From Streptomyces phaeoluteigriseus (lineage in GTDB: Bacteria > Actinomycetota > Actinomycetes > Streptomycetales > Streptomycetaceae), in contig NZ_MPOH02000016.1 of assembly GCF_001896135.2 (NCBI RefSeq), positions 63,425 to 127,424 on the forward strand: 64,000 nt of DNA, given 5' to 3'. The notes under the pieces are model-generated. The model saw only the letters and a program-made list of their open reading frames with translations. It did not search any database and was not told the origin of the DNA. Positions 38,431-47,801 of this stretch are shown here, in pieces (position 1 is the stretch's first letter; each line of letters begins with the position of its first letter). The translations under genes were made by a program, and so were the position numbers.

Positions 38431-40379
38431 TTCGCCAGCTCCAGGGTGGGAATGCCGGGCACCCTCAGCCCGAACACCTGGGCGTACAGGGACAGTTCGG
38501 CCTCCAGGGCGCGCACCACCGTCTCGGCGCGCCGGAAGCCGTGGCCCTCGCCCTCGAAGGCGAGGTAGGCGTGCGGCACCCCGCGTCCCGCGATGCGGGC
38601 GAGGAGCCGTTCGGCCTGCGCGGGCGGGCAGATCACGTCGTCGAGGCCCTGGAGCAGCAGGAAGGGTACGGCGATCCGGTCGGCGTGCTCGACGGGCGAG
38701 CGCTCCGTGTAGCGGGCGGGCACCTCGTCGAGGGGGCCGACGAGGGTGTCCAGGTAGCGCGACTCGAAGTCGTGGGTCTCGCCGGTGGCCCAGGCCGTGA
38801 GGTCGAGGACGGGGTAGCTGATCGTGCCGCAGGCGTAGACGTCGGTTCCGGTCAGCGAGGCGGCCGCGGTCCAGCCGCCCGCGCTGCCGCCGCGGATGGC
38901 CAGCCGGTCGCGGTCGGCGGTGCCCTCGTCGGCGAGGGCGAGGGCGACGGCGGCGCAGTCCTCGACGTCGACCACGCCCCACTGCCCGCGCAGCCGGTCC
39001 CGGTACTCGCGCCCGTACCCGGTCGACCCCCCGTAGTCGACCTCGGCGACGCCGATGCCGCGGGAGGTGAAGTAGGCGATCTCCAGGTCCAGTACGAGCG
39101 GGGACCGGTCCGTGGGCCCGCCGTGCGCCCAGATGACGTACGGCGGCAGCTCGGCGCCTGGAGCGACGCAGCCGGGGTTGTGCGGCGGGTAGACGTGGGC
39201 GTGGATCTCGCGGCCGTCGGGGCCGGTGAAGGCGCGGATCTGGGGTTCGGGGTAGTGGGCCGGGTCCACGGTGTCGTCGTGCGCGGCGCCGATCACCCGG
39301 GCGCGGCCGGTCCGGGTGTCCAGTTCGACGACCTCGTGGGCGCTGCGGGGGCTGGCGCCGACGGCGACGACTCGCTCCCCGTGCACGGCGAGGGTGGAGG
39401 CGAACTCGGTCCAGGGTCCGGCCACGTCGACGACCTCGCCGGTCTCCGGGTCGAGGACGCCGAGCACGGCGGCCCCGCGACCGTGCACGACGGCGACCAG
39501 TCCGTCCGCCAGCGGGGCGAACCAGCGGTGGCCGAGCTTCCAGAGCGCTCCGCCGAACTCCTCCTCGCGGGGACAGACCGGCTGATGGTCGCGGTACAGG
39601 TTCCACCAGCCCATACGGTCGCTTGTGTACAGCAGACGGCCATCCGTCGACCATTCGACCTGGGCGATCGACTCCTCCGGCCCGCCCGCCACCACCTGGG
39701 GCTCGCCGAACACACCGTCCGCCCCGACCTCGGCGACCAGCGCCTCCGTCCCGTCCCACGGCATCCGGGGATGGTCCCAGGCCAGCCACGCGGCCCGCCG
39801 CCCGTCCGGCGACAGCCGCGCCCCGGTGACGAACCGCCTCCGGCCGTCGGTGAGTTCACGCACGGCACCGCGGTCCCCCGCCGCCGAGCCGTCCAGCGGC
39901 ACGGCGGCCAGGACCCGGCGCACGTCGGTGGGGCCGTCGCCGGTGAACTCCTCCAGCACGCACCACACTTCACCCCGGTCGGGCATCAGCCGCGGCTCCG
40001 CCCAGCGCAGTCCGCCGCCCACCGCCGACACGGGGGTCAGCGGACGGGGCTCGCCGCCGGGCTCACAGGCGTACAGCCGCTGGTCGGCGAAGTGCACGAA
40101 CACCACCAGGGTCCGGCCGTCGCGCACCCCGCCCGCCCAGGGCTGTCCGCCGTACTCGTGGACCCTGCTGCGCACGTTCCACGGCGCGGGCAGCACGGAC
40201 TCCTCCGTGCCGTCCTCGCGCCGTCGCACGAGGGTGCGCCGGCCGCCCTCGGCCGGGCGGGGCGCCGTCCACCACACCTCGTCGCCGACGAAACCGACGT
40301 ACTCGGGGCGCCCGTCGTGCGCGGCGGCGAGGCGCGCGTCGAGGGGCGAGGGCCAGGCACCGTACGGCAGGATCCGCAT
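38427..40379 (-). CDS. S9-family prolyl oligopeptidase-like peptidase
   Basis: A 650-residue cytoplasmic protein. Residues 20-370 form a beta-propeller-like N domain; the C-terminal alpha/beta-hydrolase domain holds the nucleophile GGSAGGWTAA, aspartate in LLQGLDDVICPP and histidine in FEGEGHGFRR. It should cleave short peptides, as dipeptidyl/acylaminoacyl peptidases do. GGAGGAG precedes the ATG at 40379. Operon with M20 (15 bases upstream) and S66 (overlap). Confidence 0.92.
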   Translation of the reverse strand: MRILPYGAWPSPLDARLAAAHDGRPEYVGFVGDEVWWTAPRPAEGGRRTLVRRREDGTEESVLPAPWNVRSRVHEYGGQPWAGGVRDGRTLVVFVHFADQRLYACEPGGEPRPLTPVSAVGGGLRWAEPRLMPDRGEVWCVLEEFTGDGPTDVRRVLAAVPLDGSAAGDRGAVRELTDGRRRFVTGARLSPDGRRAAWLAWDHPRMPWDGTEALVAEVGADGVFGEPQVVAGGPEESIAQVEWSTDGRLLYTSDRMGWWNLYRDHQPVCPREEEFGGALWKLGHRWFAPLADGLVAVVHGRGAAVLGVLDPETGEVVDVAGPWTEFASTLAVHGERVVAVGASPRSAHEVVELDTRTGRARVIGAAHDDTVDPAHYPEPQIRAFTGPDGREIHAHVYPPHNPGCVAPGAELPPYVIWAHGGPTDRSPLVLDLEIAYFTSRGIGVAEVDYGGSTGYGREYRDRLRGQWGVVDVEDCAAVALALADEGTADRDRLAIRGGSAGGWTAAASLTGTDVYACGTISYPVLDLTAWATGETHDFESRYLDTLVGPLDEVPARYTERSPVEHADRIAVPFLLLQGLDDVICPPAQAERLLARIAGRGVPHAYLAFEGEGHGFRRAETVVRALEAELSLYAQVFGLRVPGIPTLELAK

Positions 40380-40394
40380 GTCTCCTCCGCTCCT

Positions 40395-41699
40395 CTAGGC
40401 CGTGCGCAGAAAGCGGTCGAGCACGTCGACGCCGAAGTGCAGCGCCTCGACCGGGACTCGTTCGTCGACCCCGTGGAAGAGGGCCTGGTAGTCGAGGCCC
40501 TCGGGCAGCTTCAGCGGTGCGAAGCCGTAGCCGGTGATCCCGAGCCGCGAGAACTGCTTGGCGTCCGTACCGCCGGACATGCAGTACGGCACCACGGACG
40601 CCTCCGGCGCGAACTCCTCGACGGCGGCCCGCATCCGGGCGTACGTCGGCGAGTCCACCGGCGCCTGGAGGGCGACCTCGCGGTGCTCGAACTCCCAGCT
40701 CACGTCCGGACCGGTGAGTGCGTCGAGGGTGGCACGGAACTCGTCCTCCCAGCCCGCGAGATACCGACCGTCGACATACGCCACAGCCTCCCCCGGAATC
40801 ACGTTGATCTTGTAGCCGGCGTCCAGCATCGTCGGGTTGGCGCTGTTGCGGACGGTCGCCTCCACCAGCCTGCCGGCCGGGCCGAGCTTCTCCAGCAGGC
40901 CGTCCACATCGTCCAGGGCGGCCTCGACGCCGTACAGGGCGGCGAGTTCGGTGAGCGCGGCCGTCACCGTCGGGGTCAGCCGCAGGGGCCACTCGTGCTC
41001 GCCGATGCGGGTGACCGCGGCGGCCAGCCGGGTCACCGCGTTCTCCCGGTTGACCTTGGAGCCGTGCCCGGCGCGTCCGCGGGCGGTCAGCTTCAGCCAG
41101 CCCGTGCCGCGTTCCCCCGCCGCGATCGGGTAGATCTCGCGCCCGGCGCCGTCGTGGAAGGTGAAGGCGCCCGACTCGCTGATGCCCTCCGTGCAGCCCT
41201 CGAAGAGATGGGGATGGCGGTCCGCGAGGAACCCGGAACCGTCCTCGGCGCTGGCCTCCTCGTCCGCGGTGAAGGCGATGACGAGATCGCGCCGGGGCCG
41301 GACGCCCTGGCGGGCCCAGGACCGGACCACGGCGAGGATCATCGCGTCCATGTTCTTCATGTCGACCGCGCCGCGCCCCCACACGACGCCGTCGCGCACC
41401 TCCCCGGAGAAGGGGTGCACACTCCAGTCCGCCGCCTCGGCGGGCACCACGTCCAGATGACCGTGGACGAGCAGCGCGTCCGCGGACGGGTCGGTGCCCT
41501 CGATGCGGGCGACCACGTTGGCGCGGCCCGGCGTGCGTTCGAGCAGTGTCGGCTCCAGACCGGCCCCGGCCAGTTGCTCCGCCGCGTACTCGGCGGCGGG
41601 CCGTTCCCGGCAGTCCCCGCCGCCCCGGTTGGTCGTGTCGATCCGGATGAGGTCCGAGGTGAACCGAACGACCTCGTCCCTCGCCTGCCCGTCAGCCAT
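40395..41699 (-). CDS. M20/M25/M40-family metallopeptidase
   Basis: A 434-residue protein with the di-zinc set of the M20 family: HGHLDVVPAE, catalytic DEEAS, GRGAVDMKN and GGTDAKQFSRLG. A dimerisation domain occupies the middle (ARGRAGHGSKVNRENA). It acts on N-acyl amino acids or dipeptides. The ATG at 41699 overlaps the dppA-like stop by eight bases, so it is translationally coupled. Confidence 0.92.
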   Translation of the reverse strand: MADGQARDEVVRFTSDLIRIDTTNRGGGDCRERPAAEYAAEQLAGAGLEPTLLERTPGRANVVARIEGTDPSADALLVHGHLDVVPAEAADWSVHPFSGEVRDGVVWGRGAVDMKNMDAMILAVVRSWARQGVRPRRDLVIAFTADEEASAEDGSGFLADRHPHLFEGCTEGISESGAFTFHDGAGREIYPIAAGERGTGWLKLTARGRAGHGSKVNRENAVTRLAAAVTRIGEHEWPLRLTPTVTAALTELAALYGVEAALDDVDGLLEKLGPAGRLVEATVRNSANPTMLDAGYKINVIPGEAVAYVDGRYLAGWEDEFRATLDALTGPDVSWEFEHREVALQAPVDSPTYARMRAAVEEFAPEASVVPYCMSGGTDAKQFSRLGITGYGFAPLKLPEGLDYQALFHGVDERVPVEALHFGVDVLDRFLRTA

Positions 41700-42525
41700 A
41701 CTGCTCCTCCACCGCGGCCGAGACGACCGTCGTGACCGCCTTGAACGTGCGAATACCCTCGTACATGGTGCCGCTGGTGTAGGCGACCCTGCGCTCCCCG
41801 GTCCGCGCCACGCCGGGCACCACGGTCGCGGCCATCGCCAGATGCTCGGCGTCGAACTCCACGGCGACGGTGAACGGCCCCGCATCCAGCGGTTCCTGAC
41901 GGACCGCCAGCCGCGCCGCCTCCTTGGCCGCGGCCCGGATGTCGGCGGCGGTCCTGGCCGGGGTCCGGCACACCGCCGCGTACCGCGACACATGGTCCTT
42001 GACGGCGACCTTCAGCGCCTCGGGCGCGTACCCGAGGGCGTCCTCGCAGGCCACGTCGTCACCGGTGACCAGCACGACCGGCACCCCGTACTCCGCGACG
42101 ACCCGCGCGTTGAGCAGCCCCTCGCTCGCCCGTACGTCGTTCAGCCACACCCCGGTGATGGAGTTGGCGAGGTAGGTGTGGGCGAGGACGCCCTCCGCGC
42201 CGGCGCCCGCGTGATAGCCGACGAACGCGATGCCGTCGACGTCACCGTGCTGGACGCCCTCCACCATGGACAGCGACTTGTGCCGCCCGGTCAGCATCTG
42301 CGCCCGCTCGTCCAGCCGCTCCAGAAGCAGGTTGCGCATCGTCCAGTGCGCCTCGTTGATCAGCACCTCGTCGGCGCCGCCGTCGAAGAACCCGAGAACG
42401 GCGGCGTTGACATCGGAGGTGAAGAACTCCCGGCACCGCTCCCACTGCGGCGTCCCCGGCAGCACGTCGGCCGGCCAGGTGACACCGGTGGCGCCCTCCA
42501 TGTCAGCGCTGATCAGGATCTTCAT
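41692..42525 (-). CDS. dppA: M55-family D-aminopeptidase (DppA-like)
   Basis: A 277-residue protein starting ILISADMEGATGV, the zinc-site start of DppA, with NEAHWTMRNL, FVGYHAGAG and LVTGDDVACEDA, all family marks. DppA removes N-terminal D-amino acids (D-Ala-D-Ala) from peptides. Head of a four-gene operon (M55, M20, S9, S66), a set well suited to break down murein peptides or D-amino-acid peptides. Confidence 0.9.
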   Translation of the reverse strand: MKILISADMEGATGVTWPADVLPGTPQWERCREFFTSDVNAAVLGFFDGGADEVLINEAHWTMRNLLLERLDERAQMLTGRHKSLSMVEGVQHGDVDGIAFVGYHAGAGAEGVLAHTYLANSITGVWLNDVRASEGLLNARVVAEYGVPVVLVTGDDVACEDALGYAPEALKVAVKDHVSRYAAVCRTPARTAADIRAAAKEAARLAVRQEPLDAGPFTVAVEFDAEHLAMAATVVPGVARTGERRVAYTSGTMYEGIRTFKAVTTVVSAAVEEQYG

Positions 42526-42887
42526 ACCCGCGACCGTCCTCTCCGGGAAAACCCCCTGAGCTTAACGGGCCGCCTCGCCGGCGCAGCGGGACCGCCCGGA
42601 ACCCCACGCCGGTCCGCTCACGAAGACGGGCGCGGGAACCCGCGGCGGCGGGGCGCGCCCCGGGACGGTCCGCCCCGACCGACCGGGCCGCCGCGGGACG
42701 GCCCCGCCCCGACCGGCGTGGTCGGGCGGTCGCCTGGCCGGTGGACGAGGACGGGGTCCGGGGCGGAGCATCCCTAGGGGCCGCCGTCACCGCTCGACCC
42801 ACCACCCGACGAGCGGCGGGAAACCCCTGTCTGCTCTGATCTCCCGCAGCGCGAGACCGACGCCCGACCGACGCGAACGGGGCCACC
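42526..42887. other. 362-base divergent spacer
   Basis: No gene is visible. It contains an imperfect direct repeat of about 28 bases (CGGGACGGTCCGCCCCGACC at 42661, CGGGACGGCCCCGCCCCGAC at 42695). The promoters for the dppA operon and the ECF gene must lie here, but no -35/-10 pair could be assigned with confidence. Confidence 0.45.
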
Positions 42888-43772
42888 ATGACCGCACACC
42901 CACGCACCCTGACAGTGGACCGCTTCGAGGCCGACCGCCCCCTGCTGCGGGCCGTGGCCCACCGACTGCTCGGCTCGCTCGGCGAGGCCGACGACGCCGT
43001 GCAGGAGACCTGGCTGCGGGCCTCCCGGGCCGACATCGGGGAGGTGGAGAACCTCACCGCCTGGCTGACCACGGTGGTGGGCCGGGTCAGCCTGAACATG
43101 CTGCGCTCCCGCCGGACCCGGCGCGAGGAGCCCCTGGAGTTCCAGCCCGGCGAGGAGGCGGCCGCGGGCGGGGGCGGCGATCCCGCGGAGGAGGCGCTGC
43201 TGGCCGACGAGGTCGGCGTGGCGCTGCTGGTCGTCCTGGACACGCTGGGCCCGGACGAGCGGCTGGCCTTCGTGCTGCACGACCTGTTCGCGGTGCCGTT
43301 CGACGCCATCGCCCCCCTGATCGAGCGGACTCCGGCCACGACCCGTCAGCTCGCGAGCCGCGCCCGGCGCCGGGTCAGGGGCGGGACCCCTCCGGTCGCC
43401 GACGCGGCCCGGCAGCGGCAGGTCGTCGAGGCGTTCCTGGCGGCCACGCGTGGCGGGGACTTCGACGCACTGCTGGCGCTGCTGCACCCGGACGTGGTGC
43501 TGACCGCCGACCGGTTCGTCGTCCCGACGCCGCGGCCGGTGTCGCTCAGCGGCGGCCGGTCCGTCGCCGAGAGCGCGATGACGGCGGCCGGCCGGGCCCG
43601 GTACACCGGTCCGGCACTGCTCGACGGCCGCGTCGGCCTGGTGATGGCCCCGCTGGGCCGGCTGCGGCTGGCGCTCCTGTTCACGGTCGCCGACGAGCGG
43701 ATCATCGGGATCGAGATCGTGGCGGACCGGGAGCGACTGGCTGCGCTGGAGGTGGCCGTCCCCGGCGCCTGA
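42888..43772 (+). CDS. ECF sigma factor, ECF41/SigJ-like with SnoaL-type C-terminal extension
   Basis: A 294-residue sigma factor: region 2 (LLRAVAHRLLGSLGEADDAVQETWLR), region 4 (ERLAFVLHDLFAVPFDAIAPLIERTP) and a SnoaL/NTF2-like extension from about residue 180. Such factors control nearby oxidoreductase or DoxX-type genes; here a DoxX gene is the convergent neighbour. The DGGGK and NPDKL motifs that mark classical ECF41 extensions are not seen (ADRFVVPTP and IVADRERLAA instead). The extension normally regulates activity in place of an anti-sigma factor. Confidence 0.88.
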   Translation: MTAHPRTLTVDRFEADRPLLRAVAHRLLGSLGEADDAVQETWLRASRADIGEVENLTAWLTTVVGRVSLNMLRSRRTRREEPLEFQPGEEAAAGGGGDPAEEALLADEVGVALLVVLDTLGPDERLAFVLHDLFAVPFDAIAPLIERTPATTRQLASRARRRVRGGTPPVADAARQRQVVEAFLAATRGGDFDALLALLHPDVVLTADRFVVPTPRPVSLSGGRSVAESAMTAAGRARYTGPALLDGRVGLVMAPLGRLRLALLFTVADERIIGIEIVADRERLAALEVAVPGA

Positions 43773-43781
43773 CCCCCGCGA

Positions 43782-43810
43782 GGGGTGACCGGGATGTCTC
43801 CGGTCACCCC
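43782..43810. terminator. Perfect 11-bp hairpin between convergent genes
   Basis: GGGGTGACCGG (43782-43792) pairs fully with CCGGTCACCCC (43800-43810), loop of seven. It lies nine bases after the ECF gene stop and about 30 before the DoxX stop, so it can end transcription from both sides. Confidence 0.8.
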
Positions 43811-43841
43811 TGGCCACCCTCCTGGCGGCGTTCTCACCCCA

Positions 43842-44183
43842 TCAGAACCACAGCACGAGCGAGGCCGCCGACGGGGCCGCGTAGACCAGCGGGAACGCCA
43901 CGTGCGAGAACCAGCGGGCGCGCAGCACGGTGACCACGGCCCCGAGGAAGTACAGCACCAGCCCCGCCGCGGCCGGCGCGCCGATCACCGGCACGAGCAG
44001 GCCGACGAGGAGTCCGGCCGCTCCGGCGGCTTTGGCCGCGCCGAGCCACGGCCACCACGAGCGGGGCACGCCGTAGTCGGTGAGCGGCTTCACGGTCCAC
44101 TCCGCGCCGAGGAGGAGCGAGGCGGCCGAGAAGCCCGCCAGGACGGCTCCCAGCACGGTGACGACGACATAGGCGGTAGACAT
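43842..44183 (-). CDS. DoxX-family membrane protein
   Basis: A 113-residue protein with four hydrophobic segments (about 5-27, 46-66, 70-88, 93-112) and the SWWPWLGAAKAAGAAGLL segment of DoxX-like proteins. Probable role in redox or quinone-linked membrane processes. Its nearness to the ECF41-like gene matches the known habit of that sigma family to adjoin DoxX or carboxymuconolactone-decarboxylase genes. Convergent with it. Confidence 0.85.
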   Translation of the reverse strand: MSTAYVVVTVLGAVLAGFSAASLLLGAEWTVKPLTDYGVPRSWWPWLGAAKAAGAAGLLVGLLVPVIGAPAAAGLVLYFLGAVVTVLRARWFSHVAFPLVYAAPSAASLVLWF

Positions 44184-44285
44184 GTCAGCAGCTCCTCATG
44201 AGGTTGTTCCGGCTTCCTTCACCCCCTCGACACGCGGCACGACGCGAGTGTGACGGACGGCGGAGCTGCCGCCATGTGACCGTGG

Positions 44286-45011
44286 TCACGTCTCCCGGCC
44301 GGCCAGTATCCACTTCGACGGCAGCTCGATCCGGGTGCCGTCGGACGCGAACTCGGTCGTGGAGAGCGGAAGTTCGCCGGAGGCGAGGACGGTGAGCCCG
44401 GCTGCCGCCAGATACACCGGAACCGCGGCGTCGGCGACCTCGCCGGGTGCGATGCCGTGCCGGAAGACCGGCGCGAGCTTCGGCGGCGGGCCGTCGGGGC
44501 GCTGCGCCAGGCCACCCAGGACGGGCCGGGCGGCCTCCGACAGCTCGACGAGGAAGGCCCGGCCGCGCTCCCCCAGCAGCGCGGCGATCCCGTCGACCAG
44601 CGACTGCCGGTCGCCGGGCTCGCACTGGTGCAGGACACCCCGCATATAGACGTTGGTGTCGCCGAGTTCGGCGTGCAGCGTCTCCGCCTCGTCCCTCTCG
44701 GCCGCGTCCAGCAGCCGGTACGCGGCCTGCCCCGTGGGGTCGGCGCGGCGGGCGTGGTCGAGCGCCGCGACGGACAGGTCGGCGCCGATCACCTGCGGGA
44801 AGCGGTCGGCGAGGAAACGGGTCTGCGTGCCGTTCCCGCAGCCGAGGTCCACCAGCGGCAGCCCCGGGTCGAGCAGCCGCGGCTCGAAGAAGGCGAGGTG
44901 GCGGGCGGCGGTCACCGCCGGGTCCGCGTCCCAGAACACCGCCCCTGTCTCCTCGGGGGCCTCACGCCAGAAGCCCTCCCAGGCCGCCCGGTACCGACTC
45001 GTCACGCTCAT
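44286..45011 (-). CDS. SAM-dependent methyltransferase
   Basis: A 241-residue class I methyltransferase: LPLVDLGCGNGTQTRFLADRF as SAM motif (about 51-71), acidic contact in GADLSVAALDHAR. The ATG at 45011 has GGGGAG upstream; a frame extends upstream to about 45125 but lacks a ribosome site. The substrate is not known. Confidence 0.85.
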   Translation of the reverse strand: MSVTSRYRAAWEGFWREAPEETGAVFWDADPAVTAARHLAFFEPRLLDPGLPLVDLGCGNGTQTRFLADRFPQVIGADLSVAALDHARRADPTGQAAYRLLDAAERDEAETLHAELGDTNVYMRGVLHQCEPGDRQSLVDGIAALLGERGRAFLVELSEAARPVLGGLAQRPDGPPPKLAPVFRHGIAPGEVADAAVPVYLAAAGLTVLASGELPLSTTEFASDGTRIELPSKWILAGRET

Positions 45012-45169
45012 GTCCAACTCCCCAGGTGTGACGCCGATCCGCCGTAAGTGACGGGGCAGTACGGTGTATCGCTCCCCGGTGGCGCGGACAAGCGCCGTAC
45101 GCATTCCTTCACGCCTGGTTCGACGGGCGTACGCCGTTGTGCGCCCCTCAGGACCGTGAAAGACGGCGG

Positions 45170-46954
45170 TCAGCGTCTGGGGAGGGTCAGTTCGAACCAG
45201 ACGGACTTGCCCGCGGCGGTACGGCTGGTGCCCCACTCCCGGGCCAGTGTGCTCACCACGCGCAGCCCGCGCCCGACCTCGTCGTCGGGTCCGGCGCTCA
45301 GCAGGGTCGGCATCTCGTGGTCGTCGTCGTCCACCTCGCACAGCAGCGCGTCCCCGCGCACCAGCCGCAGCGTCACCGGCCGGCCGTGCGAGTGCCGTAC
45401 GGCGTTGGTGACCACCTCGCTGACCATCAGCTCGGCCGGGCCGGCCAGCTTGGCGAGCCCCCAGCCGTGGAGCTGTTCGCGGACCACGGCGCGGGCCCGG
45501 CCGACCTGGGCGGGAGCGAGGGGGAAGGTCCACTCGGCGACGTCGTCGGGTTCGATGCCGTTGAGGCGGGCCAGCAGCAGGGCCACGTCGTCCTTGCGGC
45601 CGCCTCGCGTGTTGAGGGCGCGGATGATGGTGTCGCAGGCGTCGTCCATGGAGGCCGCCGGGTGGGCGGCCGACTCGCACAGGGTCGCGAGGCCCACGCC
45701 GATGTCCTCACCGCGCATCTCGACGAGTCCGTCGGTGCACATCACGAGCCGGTCGCCGGGCGCCACGCCGACGCGTACCGCCTCGAAGGGCACTCCGCCG
45801 ACGCCGATGGGCGCCCCGGTGGGCAGGTCGAGGAGTTCGCTGCGGCCGTCGTCGGCGCGCACCAGCACGGGCGGGATGTGGCCCGCGTTGGCGAGGTGCA
45901 GCTCGCTCGCGATCGGGTCGTAGACGGCGTACAGGCAGGTGGCGAGGTAGGTCTCGCCCAGCCGCTGGGCCAGGTCGTCGAGGTTGCGCAGGAGTTGCGC
46001 GGGCGGCAGGTCGAGGGCCGCCATGGTCTGCACGGCGGTGCGCAACTGCCCCATCATGGCGGCGGAGTTGAGGCCGTGGCCCATCACGTCGCCGACGACG
46101 AGCGCGGTGCGGGCGCCGGGCAGTTTCACGGAGTCGAACCAGTCGCCGCCGATACGCCCCAGCAGGGTGCCCGGCAGATAGCGGGTGGCGATGTCACAGC
46201 CCGCCATCCGCGGAGGTATGTGCGGCAGCATGCTGTCCTGGAGGGTCTCGGCGACGCTCTCCTGGTAGGTGTACATGCGGGCGTTGTCCAGCACCAGGCC
46301 CGCGCGGGCGGCGAGTTCGGCGCCGGTGACCCGGTCCATGTCGTTGAACTCGGCTCGCTCGGGGTGGCGCAGCAGGATCATGAAGCCGAGGACGACATGG
46401 CGTGCCTTGAGCGGCACGACGAGCATCGAACGGCCGGTGATCAGGGGCCGGATGTCGCGCTTCTCGAACTGCGAGGCGATGGCGTGCCCCATCCGCTCGC
46501 TGATGCGCGGCACGAGGACGGGTTCGCCGCTGGTCATGCACTGGAAGAACGGGGTGTGCGCCGGAAAGGGCATGGCCTCGCCCACGGGCACCACGTCGTC
46601 CCAGCGCCCGGGTTCGTCGGTGTGCTCCAGAGCGACCCGGTGCCACATGGTCCGGGTGTCCGGCACCCCGTCGGGGAACCCCTCGCCGGCGACGACCTGT
46701 TCGCGCAGGTAGGTGCCGGCGACGTCGGTGAAGCGCGGTACGACGGCCCTGCTGACCTCGCCGATGGTGCGGGCCAGGTCGAGGGAGGTGCCGATCTTCC
46801 CGCTGACCTCGTTGAGGAACTCCAGGCGCTCGCGGACGGCGACGTACTCGAGGTCCTCGCCCTCGTCGTCGGGCTCCCGGGGCAGGGGCCGGCCGGCGGC
46901 TTCGGCGCGGGCGCCGCTCACGGCGGGCTGTGCGCTCGACACGCCGGGCGACAC
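45170..46954 (-). CDS. PP2C (SpoIIE-type) phosphatase with GAF and HATPase domains: main frame of a split gene
   Basis: 594 residues in this frame. GAF domain about 40-235 (VRERLEFLNEVSGKIGTSLD to GLVLDNARMY), SpoIIE/PP2C phosphatase about 255-455 (GGDWFDSVKL, VGDVMGHGLNSA, CTDGLVEMRG), then an anti-sigma-factor-type ATPase domain (ELMVSEVVTNAVRHSHG) to the end. Such proteins dephosphorylate anti-anti-sigma factors in partner-switching stress pathways. The GTG at 46954 has no ribosome site. The N-terminal PAS part lies upstream in another frame (46955-47660), so this is not a natural start. Confidence 0.88.
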   Translation of the reverse strand: MSPGVSSAQPAVSGARAEAAGRPLPREPDDEGEDLEYVAVRERLEFLNEVSGKIGTSLDLARTIGEVSRAVVPRFTDVAGTYLREQVVAGEGFPDGVPDTRTMWHRVALEHTDEPGRWDDVVPVGEAMPFPAHTPFFQCMTSGEPVLVPRISERMGHAIASQFEKRDIRPLITGRSMLVVPLKARHVVLGFMILLRHPERAEFNDMDRVTGAELAARAGLVLDNARMYTYQESVAETLQDSMLPHIPPRMAGCDIATRYLPGTLLGRIGGDWFDSVKLPGARTALVVGDVMGHGLNSAAMMGQLRTAVQTMAALDLPPAQLLRNLDDLAQRLGETYLATCLYAVYDPIASELHLANAGHIPPVLVRADDGRSELLDLPTGAPIGVGGVPFEAVRVGVAPGDRLVMCTDGLVEMRGEDIGVGLATLCESAAHPAASMDDACDTIIRALNTRGGRKDDVALLLARLNGIEPDDVAEWTFPLAPAQVGRARAVVREQLHGWGLAKLAGPAELMVSEVVTNAVRHSHGRPVTLRLVRGDALLCEVDDDDHEMPTLLSAGPDDEVGRGLRVVSTLAREWGTSRTAAGKSVWFELTLPRR

Positions 46955-47660
46955 CCCAGTCGGGGGTCACGGGCACCCGGTCGTTCTGGCTGAACTCCAG
47001 GATCGGATAGCCCAGTTCGAGGACCTGCGCGACGATGCGGGCGCTCTCGCCGACGCTCATGCTGGGCAGGATCTCGGGGAGCCGGCGGGCCAGGTCCTCG
47101 GCGCCGGGGAAGTCGGTGTGCAGGGCGAAGCCGGGCGCGATGCGCTCGACGCGCGACCCGTCGTCCCGGTGCAGGGCCTCCGCGTCGGCGGCCAGCACGA
47201 GCAGCCGCTCGCTGCCGGGTCCCACGAGGGGATACGCCCACCACAGCACGTCGACACGGTCCCGCCCCGACCCTTCGGCCGGGGCGATCCCCCTCTCGCT
47301 CCGCTCGGGCACGGTGAGCCGGGCCCGCCCGGCGGCCGGGTAGCCCAGCCCGCCGTCGAGGGAGTTCCCGAGCCCGGGTCCGAGACCGTCGACGGGCGCG
47401 TACTCCCCGTACGGCAGGCCGTCGTCGATGTCGGGGAGGGCGCCGGAGACGGGAAGCAGGTCGATGGCGTGCCGGCCGATCGCCTCGTCCTTGGCGACGC
47501 CGAACAGCCGGCGGGCTCCGCTGCTCCAGTGGGAGACGAGGCCGAGCCGGTCGACGACGACCACGGCGAGCGGAACGCGCCCGGTGTCCGCGGGCTCGGG
47601 TGCCGTACCGCTCCCGGCTCCGCGGCTGGGAGGCGTGTCCCTCTCGGTGCCACGGTCCAT
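46955..47660 (-). CDS. PAS-domain N-terminal part of the split PP2C regulator
   Basis: The ATG at 47660 (MDRGTERD) starts a PAS domain (LAVVVVDRLGLVSHWSSGARRLFGV) and linker up to ILEFSQNDRVPVTPDWGV. The next residues continue out of frame with the GAF part. The whole interval 45170-47660 is 2491 bases, one more than a multiple of three, so one extra or two missing bases would rejoin the frames. The likely place is 46890-46965. The full protein would be PAS-GAF-PP2C-HATPase, about 830 residues. Confidence 0.7.
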
Positions 47661-47801
47661 GGCCCAGAACCTCTCTCCCCAGAGCTGCACAAGATCTGCC
47701 CCGCAGCCACCACCGTACGGCGCCCGCCGCGCGGGATGTGCGCAATTCTGGAATTGGTTTCACCGGGGAAGTGCTGGGTAACGGCCTTCCCCGGTGTCTC
47801 C

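Noticed and set aside
38541..41735. Plus-strand frame of 1064 codons
   Set aside because: Antisense to the S9 and M20 peptidase genes, with the residue bias typical of shadow frames.
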